In this document: positions 33,249 through 41,977 of the stretch, piece after piece
How positions within the stretch are numbered: the first letter of the stretch is position 1
How the letters are laid out: every line of letters begins with the position of its first letter
Assembly (NCBI RefSeq): GCF_027484705.1
Contig: NZ_JAIXSL010000020.1
Location: 99,590-163,589 of the forward strand
DNA: 64,000 nt
Reading direction: 5' to 3'
Origin: Flavobacterium sp.
GTDB lineage: Bacteria; Bacteroidota; Bacteroidia; Flavobacteriales; Flavobacteriaceae
Program-made: the position numbers and the translations under genes
Notes under the pieces: generated by a model
The model's input: the letters and a program-made list of their open reading frames with translations, nothing else
What the model was told of the DNA's origin: nothing
Databases searched by the model: none

Positions 33249-34202
33249 TTATTTTCTTTTCATCACACGCTCCACTGCTTCCACAATCGCTTGATGGTTC
33301 AGCTTGTATTTCTCCATCAGTTGTTCCGGTGTGCCCGATTCTCCGAAGCTGTCATTCACAGCCACGAATTCCTGCGGCATAGGACTGTTCAGCGATAAAA
33401 CCCTGGCGATGCTTTCTCCCAAACCACCAATAATGTTGTGTTCTTCAGCGGTCACGATGCATTTGGTCTTCGACAATGATTTTAAAATCGCTTCCTCGTC
33501 TAAAGGTTTGATCGTATGAATATTGATCACTTCAGCCGAAATCCCTTTTTCTTCAAGCGCTTCCGCAGCGATCAACGCTTCCCAGACTAAATGCCCGGTA
33601 GCGACGATAGTCACATCAGAACCTTCATTAAGCATTACCGCTTTCCCGATTTCAAACTTTCCGTTTTCAGGGGTGAAATTAGGAACCACCGGTCTTCCGA
33701 ATCTTAAGTAAACCGGACCGTGATGGTCGGCGATTGCCAAAGTCGCTGCTTTGGTTTGGTTGTAATCGCAAGTATTGATGACGGTCATCCCAGGCAACAT
33801 TTTCATGAGTCCGATATCTTCTAAAATCTGATGCGTCGCACCATCTTCGCCCAACGTCAATCCGGCATGTGATGCACAGATTTTTACATTCTTATCCGAA
33901 TAAGCAACCGATTGTCTGATTTGGTCGTAAACCCTTCCTGTAGAGAAGTTCGCAAAAGTGCCCGTAAACGGAATTTTTCCACCAATGGTCAAACCTGCTG
34001 CGATTCCAATCATATTGGCTTCAGCAATCCCGATCTGGAAAAATCTTTCGGGGTTGTTTTTGATGAATTCGTCTAGTTTTAAGGATCCGATCAAATCGGC
34101 ACATAAAGCGACTACATTTTCATTGGTTTTACCGAGTTCGGTCATTCCTGCGCCGAAACCTGAACGCGTATCTTTACTTCCTGTATTTTCGTATTTTTTC
34201 AT
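33249..34202 (-). CDS. Transketolase, C-terminal subunit
   Basis: 317 residues, carrying the pyrimidine-binding and C-terminal domains of transketolase: GFGAGMTELGKTNENVVALC, RFFQIGIAEANMIGIAAGLT (catalytic Glu), CASHAGLTLGEDGATHQ and the C-terminal VTIVATGHLVWEALIAAEAL. It would pair with the thiamine-diphosphate-binding N-terminal subunit encoded 70 bp upstream to transfer two-carbon units in the pentose phosphate pathway. The split arrangement is known in several bacteria and archaea. Confidence 0.92.
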   Translation of the reverse strand: MKKYENTGSKDTRSGFGAGMTELGKTNENVVALCADLIGSLKLDEFIKNNPERFFQIGIAEANMIGIAAGLTIGGKIPFTGTFANFSTGRVYDQIRQSVAYSDKNVKICASHAGLTLGEDGATHQILEDIGLMKMLPGMTVINTCDYNQTKAATLAIADHHGPVYLRFGRPVVPNFTPENGKFEIGKAVMLNEGSDVTIVATGHLVWEALIAAEALEEKGISAEVINIHTIKPLDEEAILKSLSKTKCIVTAEEHNIIGGLGESIARVLSLNSPMPQEFVAVNDSFGESGTPEQLMEKYKLNHQAIVEAVERVMKRK

Positions 34203-34272
34203 TTTTGTTTGCTAAAGGCTACAAGCTATAGGCAATAGGCTTAAAGCATACTGCATATTGCTTAAGGCGTTA

Positions 34273-35121
34273 TTAATAGTCACTTTCGGTTTCACAATAA
34301 TTTTGGGACAAGGCATTTTCGAGTTGCGCATCATTCGGCGCTTTTCCATGCCATGCGTGGCTGTACATCATAAAATCGACGCCGTTGCCCATTTCTGTAT
34401 GCAATAGGATGCAGACCGGTTTTCCTTTTCCGGTTCTCGATTTGGCTTCAGTCAGTCCGGCAATGATCGCTTCAATGTTGTTTCCTTCTTTGACTTCTAA
34501 TACATCCCAGTCGAAAGCTTCAAATTTGGCGCGGATGCTTCCCATATTTAAAACTTCATCGGTCGTACCGTCAATTTGTTTTCCGTTAAGGTCAATCGTA
34601 GCGATAAGGTTGTCCACTTTTTTTGCTGAAGCATACATGATGGCTTCCCAATTTTGACCTTCTTGCAATTCGCCATCTCCATGAAGACTGAACACCAAAT
34701 GGTTGTCTTTGTTAAGTTTTTTGGCCTGCGCTGCACCAATCGCTACTGACATTCCTTGCCCTAAGGAACCTGAAGCGATTCGAACGCCAGGTAAACCTTC
34801 GTGTGTTGTTGGATGCCCTTGCAAACGCGAATTGATCAGACGGAAAGTCGCCAATTCCGATACTGGAAAGTAACCCGAGCGCGCCAATACGCTGTAAAAA
34901 ACCGGTGAAATGTGGCCGTTGGAAAGGAAAAATAAATCTTCCCCGATACCGTCCATGTCGAAACCGGGTTTGCGTTCCATGATGTTTTGGTAAAGCACGA
35001 CCATGAATTCGGCGCAACCCAGCGAACCGCCCGGATGTCCTGAATTGACAGCGTGCACCATGCGAAGAATGTCTCTTCTGACTTGTGTTGTTAAATCGTT
35101 TAGTTGTTGGATGTTAGCCAT
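34273..35121 (-). CDS. Transketolase, N-terminal subunit
   Basis: 282 residues from the ATG at 35121; an in-frame ATG ten codons upstream lacks family support. Thiamine diphosphate-binding domain motifs: HAVNSGHPGGSLGCAEFM, FFLSNGHISPVFYSVLA, GSLGQGMSVAIGAAQA and the Mg/ThDP motif FSLHGDGELQEGQNWEAIMY. It forms one enzyme with the C-terminal subunit encoded next. Confidence 0.93.
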   Translation of the reverse strand: MANIQQLNDLTTQVRRDILRMVHAVNSGHPGGSLGCAEFMVVLYQNIMERKPGFDMDGIGEDLFFLSNGHISPVFYSVLARSGYFPVSELATFRLINSRLQGHPTTHEGLPGVRIASGSLGQGMSVAIGAAQAKKLNKDNHLVFSLHGDGELQEGQNWEAIMYASAKKVDNLIATIDLNGKQIDGTTDEVLNMGSIRAKFEAFDWDVLEVKEGNNIEAIIAGLTEAKSRTGKGKPVCILLHTEMGNGVDFMMYSHAWHGKAPNDAQLENALSQNYCETESDY

Positions 35122-35394
35122 TGTGTGATGGTATAAATTAATTTGCCTCAAAAGTAAATCTTATTTCGGCGTAAGGCAAATCATTTTTGGAATAGTTATT
35201 AAGGATTTGCGCTGTGAGATTTTCGATTTCAAATCGATTTTTCAACCCACCACCAAACTGCTTGAGATTTGCTTCGCCAGTTCGCTAACGCTCGGGTGAG
35301 ATTAAGAGGAGAATGTTCAGTGGACATTCGGTTTTTTCTGTTGTACTTCAGGTATTTAGGATGTTCAATCATAGACTGCAAGTACAATCGGTTC

Positions 35395-35520
35395 GAGAGC
35401 CGCGTGAGGGATAGTAGCGGAAATCTTTTTTTGCCAGTGTTTATTTCGTCAGTTCACTATGGTTCGGATGGCAAAAAAAATTGGGAGCGAATAGCCCGAC
35501 CCTTGTGGTCACGCCGTAAA
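35395..35520. repeat. Hairpin intergenic repeat, element 1
   Basis: The pattern GTGAGGGATAGTAGCGGAAAT, then a TTTTTTTGCCA / TGGCAAAAAAA stem whose loop includes TTTCGTCAGTTCACTATGG, then GGGAGCGAATAGCCCGACCC and TTGTGGTCACGCC. It is related to the copies at 38872, 49027, 59861, 60806 and 63573. Confidence 0.75.
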
Positions 35521-35577
35521 ATCATAAATCAACGCTAAATTTCCAAATATTCAAATTTTCAAATCCTCAAATTAAAC

Positions 35578-35585
35578 TATCTTTG
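35578..35585 (+). promoter_or_regulatory. -7 element TATCTTTG of tgt
   Basis: Matches TAnnTTTG and lies about 108 bp before the tgt start codon, implying a leader of roughly 100 nt. No function is assigned to that leader. Confidence 0.5.
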
Positions 35586-35693
35586 CCGACTGAAAAATGC
35601 CTTATGAAATGAGCCTGACCTAAGTTTGTCTTAAAAAACTTACTCACTCTAGGCGAATTACATCTGACATATGAAAAAAAATAAAAACTGCAG

Positions 35694-36824
35694 ATGAAAT
35701 TTGATTTATTACAAAAAGACCCGCAATCGAAAGCCCGTGCCGGAACCATCACCACCGACCACGGCGTAATCGAAACCCCGATATTCATGCCCGTGGGCAC
35801 CGTAGCTTCGGTCAAAGGCGTGCACCAACGCGAACTCAAAGAAGAGATTAATCCCGATATTATTTTAGGAAATACCTACCATTTATACCTGCGTCCGCAA
35901 ACCGAGATTCTCGAAAAAGCGGGCGGCTTGCACAAATTCATGAACTGGGGTAGAAATATCCTGACTGATTCTGGCGGTTATCAAGTCTATTCGCTTTCGG
36001 CCAATAGAAAAATTAAGGAAGAAGGCGTCAAGTTCAAATCGCATATTGACGGATCGTATCATGTCTTTACGCCCGAAAATGTGATGGAAATCCAGCGCAC
36101 CATCGGAGCCGACATCATCATGGCTTTTGATGAATGTACGCCTTACCCTTGCGATTACCGTTATGCGCAACGCTCGATGCACATGACGCACCGCTGGCTC
36201 AACCGCTGCATCAACCATCTCGAAAAATTGCCTTTCAAATATGGTTACGAACAAACGTTTTTTCCGATTGTTCAGGGAAGTACTTATAAAGATTTACGCA
36301 TGCAATCGGCAGAATATATCGCGAACGCCGGACAACAAGGAAACGCGATTGGGGGCTTATCGGTCGGAGAACCTGCTGAAGAAATGTATGCGATGACCGA
36401 AATCGTCTGCGATATTTTGCCCGAAGACAAACCGCGTTATCTGATGGGCGTCGGGACACCCATCAATATTTTGGAGAATATTGCGTTAGGAGTGGATATG
36501 TTTGATTGCGTGATGCCGACCAGAAACGCCAGAAACGGGATGTTGTTCACTTCGAAGGGTACCATCAACATCAAGAACAAAAAGTGGGAAGATGATTTTT
36601 CACCGCTCGATGAAATGGGACACACCTTTGTCGATACCGAATATACCAAGGCTTATTTGCGCCACTTGTTTGCTGCGAATGAATATCTTGGAAAACAAAT
36701 CGCTACGATTCATAACTTAGGTTTCTATATGTGGTTGGTTCGTGAAGCAAGAAAACATATCTTAGCCGGAGATTTCAGACCCTGGAAAGAAATGATGGTC
36801 AAACAGATGAGCCAACGTTTGTAG
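35694..36824 (+). CDS. tgt: tRNA-guanine(34) transglycosylase
   Basis: 376 residues. Catalytic and substrate motifs are intact: ARAGTITTDHGVIETPIFMP, LTDSGGYQVYSL (Asp nucleophile region), GADIIMAFDECTPY, GNAIGGLSVGEP and DMFDCVMPTRNARNG. It exchanges guanine-34 for preQ1 in GUN-anticodon tRNAs, a step in queuosine synthesis. The zinc ligands (three Cys and one His in bacterial Tgt) are not obvious near the C-terminus, where INIKNKKWEDDFSPLDE replaces the Cys-rich segment; loss of this zinc site would be worth checking. Confidence 0.95.
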   Translation: MKFDLLQKDPQSKARAGTITTDHGVIETPIFMPVGTVASVKGVHQRELKEEINPDIILGNTYHLYLRPQTEILEKAGGLHKFMNWGRNILTDSGGYQVYSLSANRKIKEEGVKFKSHIDGSYHVFTPENVMEIQRTIGADIIMAFDECTPYPCDYRYAQRSMHMTHRWLNRCINHLEKLPFKYGYEQTFFPIVQGSTYKDLRMQSAEYIANAGQQGNAIGGLSVGEPAEEMYAMTEIVCDILPEDKPRYLMGVGTPINILENIALGVDMFDCVMPTRNARNGMLFTSKGTINIKNKKWEDDFSPLDEMGHTFVDTEYTKAYLRHLFAANEYLGKQIATIHNLGFYMWLVREARKHILAGDFRPWKEMMVKQMSQRL

Positions 36825-36878
36825 TTGATTTGATTATTTGTGGATTTGGTTATTTGTAACCCAACCCCGAATTACCAG

Positions 36879-36902
36879 ATAACCGAATAACCGAATAACC
36901 GA
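36879..36902. repeat. Tandem octamer ATAACCGA x3
   Basis: Three perfect head-to-tail copies of ATAACCGA in the 88-bp gap between tgt and the LptF/G permease gene, just before its start. The unit could vary in number between strains. Confidence 0.85.
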
Positions 36903-36912
36903 ATCCACATTT

Positions 36913-37998
36913 ATGCTGACAATAATAGACAAATACATCCTCAAAAGATACCTCGCCACGTTTTCGGTGATGCTGTTGATGTTTATCCCTATCGGGATTG
37001 TCATTGATGTTTCCGAGAAAGTCAACCGTATGATTGAGAACAAAGTACCGTTTCTCGATATTGCGAGATATTACGTTGATTTCACCATCTATTTTGCGAA
37101 TTTATTGTTTCCGATATTCTTGTTTTTATCGGTCATCTGGTTTACTTCAAAACTCGCGAACAACACCGAGATCATTGCGATTTTGAGTTCGGGAATTTCA
37201 TTCACCCGTTTTTTAAGGCCTTACATTATAGGCGCTACCATCGTTTCTTTAACTTCCTTGCTGATGGGATTTTTTCTAGTTCCTAAAGCCAGCGAAGGAT
37301 TTAAAAATTTCCGTTATACTTACCTGATCGGAAACGGACGCGAGGAAATGCGCGACAATACGGATGTTTACAGACAAATCAGCGACGACGAATTCATCTA
37401 CGTCAGCAACTTCAATACGCTGTCGCAAACCGCTTTCAATTTTACGCTCGAAAAATTTAAAGGCGACCAACTCGAATACAAAATCTCTGCGAACCGCATC
37501 CGCTGGAACGCCCAGAACAAAAATTACGAGATGTACGGCTATGTCAAAAGAACCGTGGGACCGCTCGACGATGTCATTGAAAAAGCCGATATGAAAACGG
37601 CGAATTTCAGTTTCGAACTCGAAGATCTGACGCCGACGGTTTATGTTGCAGAAACCCTGTCTTTCTTCGAACTCAACAGCTTCATCGAAAAAGAACGTAA
37701 AAGAGGTTCTTCAAATATCAATACGTATTTGGTGGTTTTATATAAAAAATACAGCATTCCGGTTTCGGCTTTCATCCTAACGATTATTGCCGTTGCGGTT
37801 TCTTCGATGAAACGCCGCGGTGGCATGGGAATGAATTTAGCGTTCGGAATCCTGATTGCCTTCTCCTTTGTCTTTTTCGACAAAATATTTGGAGTCCTGG
37901 CCGAAAAATCGAGCATGCCGCCGATGATTGCCGTCTGGATTCCCAATGTCATTTTCGGAATTTTAGCCATTTACCTTTTGCGTCGTGCTAAGCGATAA
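36913..37998 (+). CDS. LptF/LptG family permease
   Basis: 361 residues. Three N-terminal membrane helices (DKYILKRYLATFSVMLLMFI and following), a periplasmic jellyroll segment (about 150-270) and three C-terminal helices (PVSAFILTIIAVAVSSMKRR; GMNLAFGILIAFSFVFFDKI) match the permease of the lipopolysaccharide export complex LptBFG. It would extract LPS from the inner membrane. F and G cannot be told apart here; only one such gene is present. It overlaps the next gene by 14 bp. Confidence 0.9.
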   Translation: MLTIIDKYILKRYLATFSVMLLMFIPIGIVIDVSEKVNRMIENKVPFLDIARYYVDFTIYFANLLFPIFLFLSVIWFTSKLANNTEIIAILSSGISFTRFLRPYIIGATIVSLTSLLMGFFLVPKASEGFKNFRYTYLIGNGREEMRDNTDVYRQISDDEFIYVSNFNTLSQTAFNFTLEKFKGDQLEYKISANRIRWNAQNKNYEMYGYVKRTVGPLDDVIEKADMKTANFSFELEDLTPTVYVAETLSFFELNSFIEKERKRGSSNINTYLVVLYKKYSIPVSAFILTIIAVAVSSMKRRGGMGMNLAFGILIAFSFVFFDKIFGVLAEKSSMPPMIAVWIPNVIFGILAIYLLRRAKR

Positions 37999-38866
37999 CG
38001 TCAAAAGTTATTTGCACCTGCATCTCATCGTTTTCGTTTGGGGGTTTACCGCCGTACTCGGTGCGCTGATTTCACTCGACGCCATGCCGCTGGTTTGGTA
38101 TCGTATGGGACTTGCGGTGATTTTTATCCTGATCTACATCTGGTATCAAAAAATCCCAATCCGGCTGCCTAAAAAAATCCTGTTCCAGTTGCTGATGGCC
38201 GGAATTATTATTGCTTTGCATTGGTTTACGTTTTTCAGGGCGATTAAAGTTTCGAATGTTTCGGTCACTTTAGCCTGCCTTTCCACAGGCGCCTTTTTTA
38301 CTTCATTCCTCGAACCGATCTGGCTCAAAAGAAAAATCATTTGGTACGAGGTTTTTTTCGGCGTCATTGTCGTGATTGGGCTCAGCATCATTTTCAGGGT
38401 CGAAAGCCGATACATCGAAGGCATTCTGCTCGCGCTTAGTTGTGCTTTTCTCTCGGCATTATTTTCAGTCATCAATAGCAAATTCGCCAAAACCTATAAC
38501 CCGGCGGTAATTTCATTCTATGAGATTTTAGGCGGCGTTTTGTTCTTCACGGTTTTATTGTTGGCCACCCAAAGTTTCGATGCCAAATTCTTCCAAATCA
38601 GCGCCAAAGACTGGATGTATCTCGCGATTTTGAGTTCGGTCTGCACGGCCTACGCGTTCATCGCCTCGGTCAAAGTCATGAAGTTTCTAAGCCCGTACAC
38701 CGTCATGCTCACGATCAATCTCGAACCCATCTACGGCATCATCCTCGCAGTCATCGTGTTTCAGGAAAAGGAAAAAATGAGTACGGAATTCTACATCGGC
38801 GCACTAATTATTTTATCAACTGTGATCCTCAACGGCATTGTAAAATATGCCAAGTCAAAGAGTTAG
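37985..38866 (+). CDS. EamA/DMT family transporter (GTG start)
   Basis: 293 residues with about ten membrane helices in two EamA repeats (residues 5-135 and 145-285): LHLIVFVWGFTAVLGALISL, LACLSTGAFFTSFLEPIWL, and AYAFIASVKVMKFLSPYTV, LEPIYGIILAVIVF. Substrates of the drug/metabolite transporter superfamily are diverse and not predictable here. It begins with GTG inside the 3' end of the LptF/G permease gene (14-bp overlap), so the two are translationally coupled. Confidence 0.88.
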   Translation: MLSDNVKSYLHLHLIVFVWGFTAVLGALISLDAMPLVWYRMGLAVIFILIYIWYQKIPIRLPKKILFQLLMAGIIIALHWFTFFRAIKVSNVSVTLACLSTGAFFTSFLEPIWLKRKIIWYEVFFGVIVVIGLSIIFRVESRYIEGILLALSCAFLSALFSVINSKFAKTYNPAVISFYEILGGVLFFTVLLLATQSFDAKFFQISAKDWMYLAILSSVCTAYAFIASVKVMKFLSPYTVMLTINLEPIYGIILAVIVFQEKEKMSTEFYIGALIILSTVILNGIVKYAKSKS

Positions 38867-38871
38867 TTTTT

Positions 38872-38954
38872 TAGGAGCTATTTCCCGCTTTACATTCCCA
38901 ATCTTTGTTGCCGAACAACGGCATCAAAGGATTTCCATTACAATCGGGGCTAGG
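38872..38954. repeat. Hairpin intergenic repeat, element 2
   Basis: TAGGAGCTATTTCCCGCTTT, AATCTTTGTTGCCG, loop, CGGCATCAAAGGATTTCC, then CAATCGGGGCTAGGG. The central stem is CTTTGtTGCCG / CGGCAtCAAAG. It occupies the gap between the EamA and accA genes. Confidence 0.85.
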
Positions 38955-39021
38955 GCAGTTTTCCAACCAAGATGTTTACAATTTTAAAGCAAAAATTTCT
39001 TTCCTTACTAAGATTATATTT

Positions 39022-39029
39022 TATCTTTG
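39022..39029 (+). promoter_or_regulatory. -7 element TATCTTTG of accA
   Basis: Matches TAnnTTTG, 35 bp before the accA start codon. The -33 region lacks a clear TTG at 17-23 nt. Confidence 0.5.
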
Positions 39030-39063
39030 TCGACCTAACAATATATAAAAACGCACAAATCCT

Positions 39064-40017
39064 ATGGAATATTTAGATTTTGAGCTTCCTATAAAAGAAC
39101 TAGAAGAACAGTTGGACAAATGCCAAATCATCGGCGCCGAATCCAATGTAGATGTGACTGCAACCTGCAAACAGATCGAGAAAAAACTAGAAGAAACCAA
39201 ACGCAAAATATACAAAAACCTCACAGCCTGGCAACGCGTACAATTGTCGCGTCACCCGAACAGGCCATACACGCTAGAGCATATCACGAACCTGACTAAA
39301 GGAACGTTCCTCGAAATGTTTGGTGACCGAAATTTCAAAGACGACAAAGCCATGGTCGGCGGTTTGGGCAAAATAGAAGGACAATCGTTCATGCTCATCG
39401 GCCAGCAAAAAGGAATCAACACCAAAATGCGCCAACTGCGTAATTTCGGTATGGCAAACCCTGAAGGTTACAGAAAGGCATTGCGTCTGATGAAAATGGC
39501 TGAGAAATTCGGCATTCCTGTGGTCACTTTTATCGACACACCAGGTGCTTATCCGGGTTTGGAAGCTGAAGAGCGCGGACAAGGAGAAGCGATTGCGAGA
39601 AACATTTTCGAAATGTCAAGACTCAAAGTGCCAATCATTTGCATTATCGTAGGCGAAGGCGCTTCAGGCGGTGCGCTAGGAATCGGTGTCGGTGATCGCG
39701 TATTGATGATGGAAAACACTTGGTATTCGGTAATTTCACCGGAATCTTGTTCCTCGATTTTATGGAAAAGCTGGGAATACAAAGAGCAGGCGGCGGAAGC
39801 CTTAAAACTGACGTCAGCTGATATGAAAAGACAAAAACTCGTAGACGATATTATCCCGGAACCATTAGGCGGGGCGCATTACGACAAGGCAACGACGTTC
39901 AAAACTGTTGAGCAATATATCATGAAAGCCTACAACGAACTCAAAGATTTATCAACAACAGAATTGGTCGCGCAGCGCATGGATAAATACAGCAAAATGG
40001 GCGAGTACAAAGAGTAA
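39064..40017 (+). CDS. accA: Acetyl-CoA carboxylase carboxyltransferase subunit alpha
   Basis: 317 residues, full length. A helical N-terminus ([15 protein letters not shown]) and the crotonase-like carboxyltransferase core with [32 protein letters not shown] and [17 protein letters not shown] are typical of AccA. With AccD it moves the carboxyl group from biotin to acetyl-CoA, the committed step of fatty acid synthesis. It is a single-gene unit with its own -7 box and terminator. Confidence 0.97.
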   Translation: MEYLDFELPIKELEEQLDKCQIIGAESNVDVTATCKQIEKKLEETKRKIYKNLTAWQRVQLSRHPNRPYTLEHITNLTKGTFLEMFGDRNFKDDKAMVGGLGKIEGQSFMLIGQQKGINTKMRQLRNFGMANPEGYRKALRLMKMAEKFGIPVVTFIDTPGAYPGLEAEERGQGEAIARNIFEMSRLKVPIICIIVGEGASGGALGIGVGDRVLMMENTWYSVISPESCSSILWKSWEYKEQAAEALKLTSADMKRQKLVDDIIPEPLGGAHYDKATTFKTVEQYIMKAYNELKDLSTTELVAQRMDKYSKMGEYKE

Positions 40018-40044
40018 AGCGTAAAATCTTACATTTTATGATAC

Positions 40045-40077
40045 AATCCGAAGTCCAATGATTTCGGATTTTTTTAT
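40045..40077 (+). terminator. Terminator of accA
   Basis: AATCCGAA / TTCGGATT stem, 10-nt loop, followed by a run of T. Confidence 0.88.
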
Positions 40078-40165
40078 CGTTATAAACAAATACAAAATTT
40101 TATTAACAAGAATTCCGTTATAACTCTGACCCGAAAATTTTTATTTTTTAGTCTACATTCGCAAC

Positions 40166-41710
40166 ATGGAAAATTTCAGAAATATCAACCCAGTACGTGT
40201 CGATAAAACGACCATCATCAACTTAGAAAAAGGCAAGTTGCCGCCGCAGGTCTTAGAACTTGAGGAAGCGGTTTTGGGGGCGATGATGATTGATAAAAAA
40301 GGCGTCGATGAGGTCATTGATATTCTCCAGCCCGACGCGTTCTACAAAGATGCGCACAAATACATTTTCGAGGCGATTGTGGAGCTGTTCACAGACACGC
40401 AACCGATTGACTTATTAACCGTTTCGGCCCAGCTAAAAAAGAACGCCAAACTCGAAATGGCTGGTGGCGATTTTTACCTGATCCAGCTGACGCAAAAGAT
40501 TTCGTCTTCGGCGCATATCGAATTCCATTCAAGAATTATTCTACAGAAATACATCCAGCGAAGTCTGATCAAAATTTCTTCAGAAATCATCGAGGAATCG
40601 TATGACGAAACCACCGACGTCTTCGACTTGCTCGACAAAGCGGAATCGAAATTATACGAAGTCACACAAGGCAATATCAAAAGAAGTTCTGAAACCGCAC
40701 AAAGTTTGGTCATTCAGGCGAAAAAACGGATTGAGGAAATTGCCGGAAAAGAAGGTTTGAGCGGAATTGCCACCGGTTTTGAAAAACTCGACAAAGTTAC
40801 TTCAGGCTGGCAACCCTCAGATTTAATTATCATTGCGGCACGTCCGGGTATGGGTAAAACCGCTTTCGTCTTGTCGATGGCCAGAAATATCGCGATTGAT
40901 TTCGGACAACCCGTAGCGTTATTTTCGCTTGAGATGTCATCAGTCCAATTGATCACGCGTTTGATTTCTTCCGAAACCGGTTTGTCTTCCGAGAAATTGA
41001 GAACCGGAAAATTAGAAAAACACGAATGGGAACAGCTTTCCATCAAAGTCAAAAATTTGGAGAAAGCGCCTTTATACATTGATGATACGCCGTCACTTTC
41101 GATTTTCGACTTAAGAGCAAAATCAAGACGACTTGCTTCGCAACACGGCATCAAACTGATCATCGTCGATTATCTTCAGTTGATGACAGCAGGCGGAAAC
41201 AACGGAAAAGGCATGGGAAATAGAGAACAGGAAATTTCTACGATTTCAAGAAACTTAAAAGCATTGGCCAAAGAGTTGAGTGTTCCGGTCATCGCACTTT
41301 CGCAACTTTCGCGTGCCGTCGAAACGCGTGGTTCGAGCAAAAGACCTTTGCTGTCTGACCTTCGTGAATCGGGTGCGATTGAGCAGGATGCCGATATCGT
41401 TTCGTTCATCTACCGACCCGAATATTACAAAATCGATGAATGGGATGATGAGGAACAGTCGCCGACACAAGGCCAAGCGGAATTCATCATTGCCAAGCAC
41501 AGAAACGGTTCGCTCGAGAATGTGCGTCTGAAATTCATCGGAAACCTCGGAAAGTTCGACAACTTAGACGATTACGGCGGTGCTTACGACGATTTGCCTT
41601 CGAAAATGAACCATGAAGACAATCCGTTTGTGACGAAAAACCTGCCTTCTGCGAATGAAGCTTTTGGCAGCAATTTGAACAATGACGACGACAGCGACGT
41701 TCCGTTTTAG
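40166..41710 (+). CDS. dnaB: Replicative DNA helicase DnaB
   Basis: 514 residues. The N-terminal helical domain (LPPQVLELEEAVLGAMMID, about 25-130) binds primase. The RecA-like motor follows with Walker A ARPGMGKTAFVLSMA (about 229-243), FSLEMSSVQLITRL, Walker B IIVDYLQLM (about 333-341), the loop RDLKALAKEL-type segment and the arginine-finger region LSDLRESGAIEQDADIV. No intein interrupts it. The acidic tail (NNDDDSDVPF) is usual in Flavobacteria. Confidence 0.97.
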   Translation: MENFRNINPVRVDKTTIINLEKGKLPPQVLELEEAVLGAMMIDKKGVDEVIDILQPDAFYKDAHKYIFEAIVELFTDTQPIDLLTVSAQLKKNAKLEMAGGDFYLIQLTQKISSSAHIEFHSRIILQKYIQRSLIKISSEIIEESYDETTDVFDLLDKAESKLYEVTQGNIKRSSETAQSLVIQAKKRIEEIAGKEGLSGIATGFEKLDKVTSGWQPSDLIIIAARPGMGKTAFVLSMARNIAIDFGQPVALFSLEMSSVQLITRLISSETGLSSEKLRTGKLEKHEWEQLSIKVKNLEKAPLYIDDTPSLSIFDLRAKSRRLASQHGIKLIIVDYLQLMTAGGNNGKGMGNREQEISTISRNLKALAKELSVPVIALSQLSRAVETRGSSKRPLLSDLRESGAIEQDADIVSFIYRPEYYKIDEWDDEEQSPTQGQAEFIIAKHRNGSLENVRLKFIGNLGKFDNLDDYGGAYDDLPSKMNHEDNPFVTKNLPSANEAFGSNLNNDDDSDVPF

Positions 41711-41718
41711 AATATTGA

Positions 41719-41909
41719 TACGGCTGCGCCTTAGGACACGCTATGCTCTGGACACGGCTACGCCTTAGGACTCGCCCTGCGGGCTTTGGACAAATTCCGT
41801 TTTAATTTCAGATTAATCTTAAACACGACGTGTCTAAAACGAAGTGTGTCTTGAGCATAGCGTGTCCTAAGGCGTAGCCGTGTCCATAGCCCGAAGGGCG
41901 TGTCTAAAA
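41719..41909. repeat. Large inverted repeat of tandem GGACACG units, copy 1
   Basis: Left arm: units such as GGACACGCTATGCTCT, GGACACGGCTACGCCTTA and GGACTCGCCCTGCGGG. Right arm: units in the opposite sense (GTGTCTAAAACGAAGT, GTGTCTTGAGCATAGC, GTGTCCTAAGGCGTAGCC, then GCCCGAAGGGC). GGACACGGCTACGCCTTAGG on the left has its exact complement on the right, so the arms can pair around a central AT-rich spacer of about 45 nt. No ORF or transposase is present. The second copy is at 56193-56350. Confidence 0.85.
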
Positions 41910-41937
41910 ATTATCATTTTCTTCACAGAATTTCCGT

Positions 41938-41945
41938 TATCTTTG
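41938..41945 (+). promoter_or_regulatory. -7 element TATCTTTG of the 41978 gene
   Basis: Matches TAnnTTTG, 32 bp before the chosen start codon, and lies just beyond the inverted repeat, so that repeat would be upstream of the transcript. Confidence 0.5.
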
Positions 41946-41977
41946 GCACAACCAAATGAATTACAGTAGTGAAACCC

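Larger units (their letters stand above)
35122..35693. other. 572-bp gap without a gene
   Basis: This gap contains a stand-alone GCTTCGCCAGTTCGCTAACG module (35271-35295), a short dyad AATGTTCAGTGGACATT near 35305, a full-length hairpin repeat (35395-35520) and the -7 element of tgt (35578-35585). No open reading frame with coding character was seen. Confidence 0.7.

Noticed and set aside
40166..41710. Possible intein in dnaB
   Set aside because: The protein is of normal length with continuous Walker motifs and no splicing junctions.
41719..41909. Inverted array considered as a CRISPR array
   Set aside because: Units are 16-20 bp with no spacers of constant length, they change orientation in the middle, and there are no cas genes.
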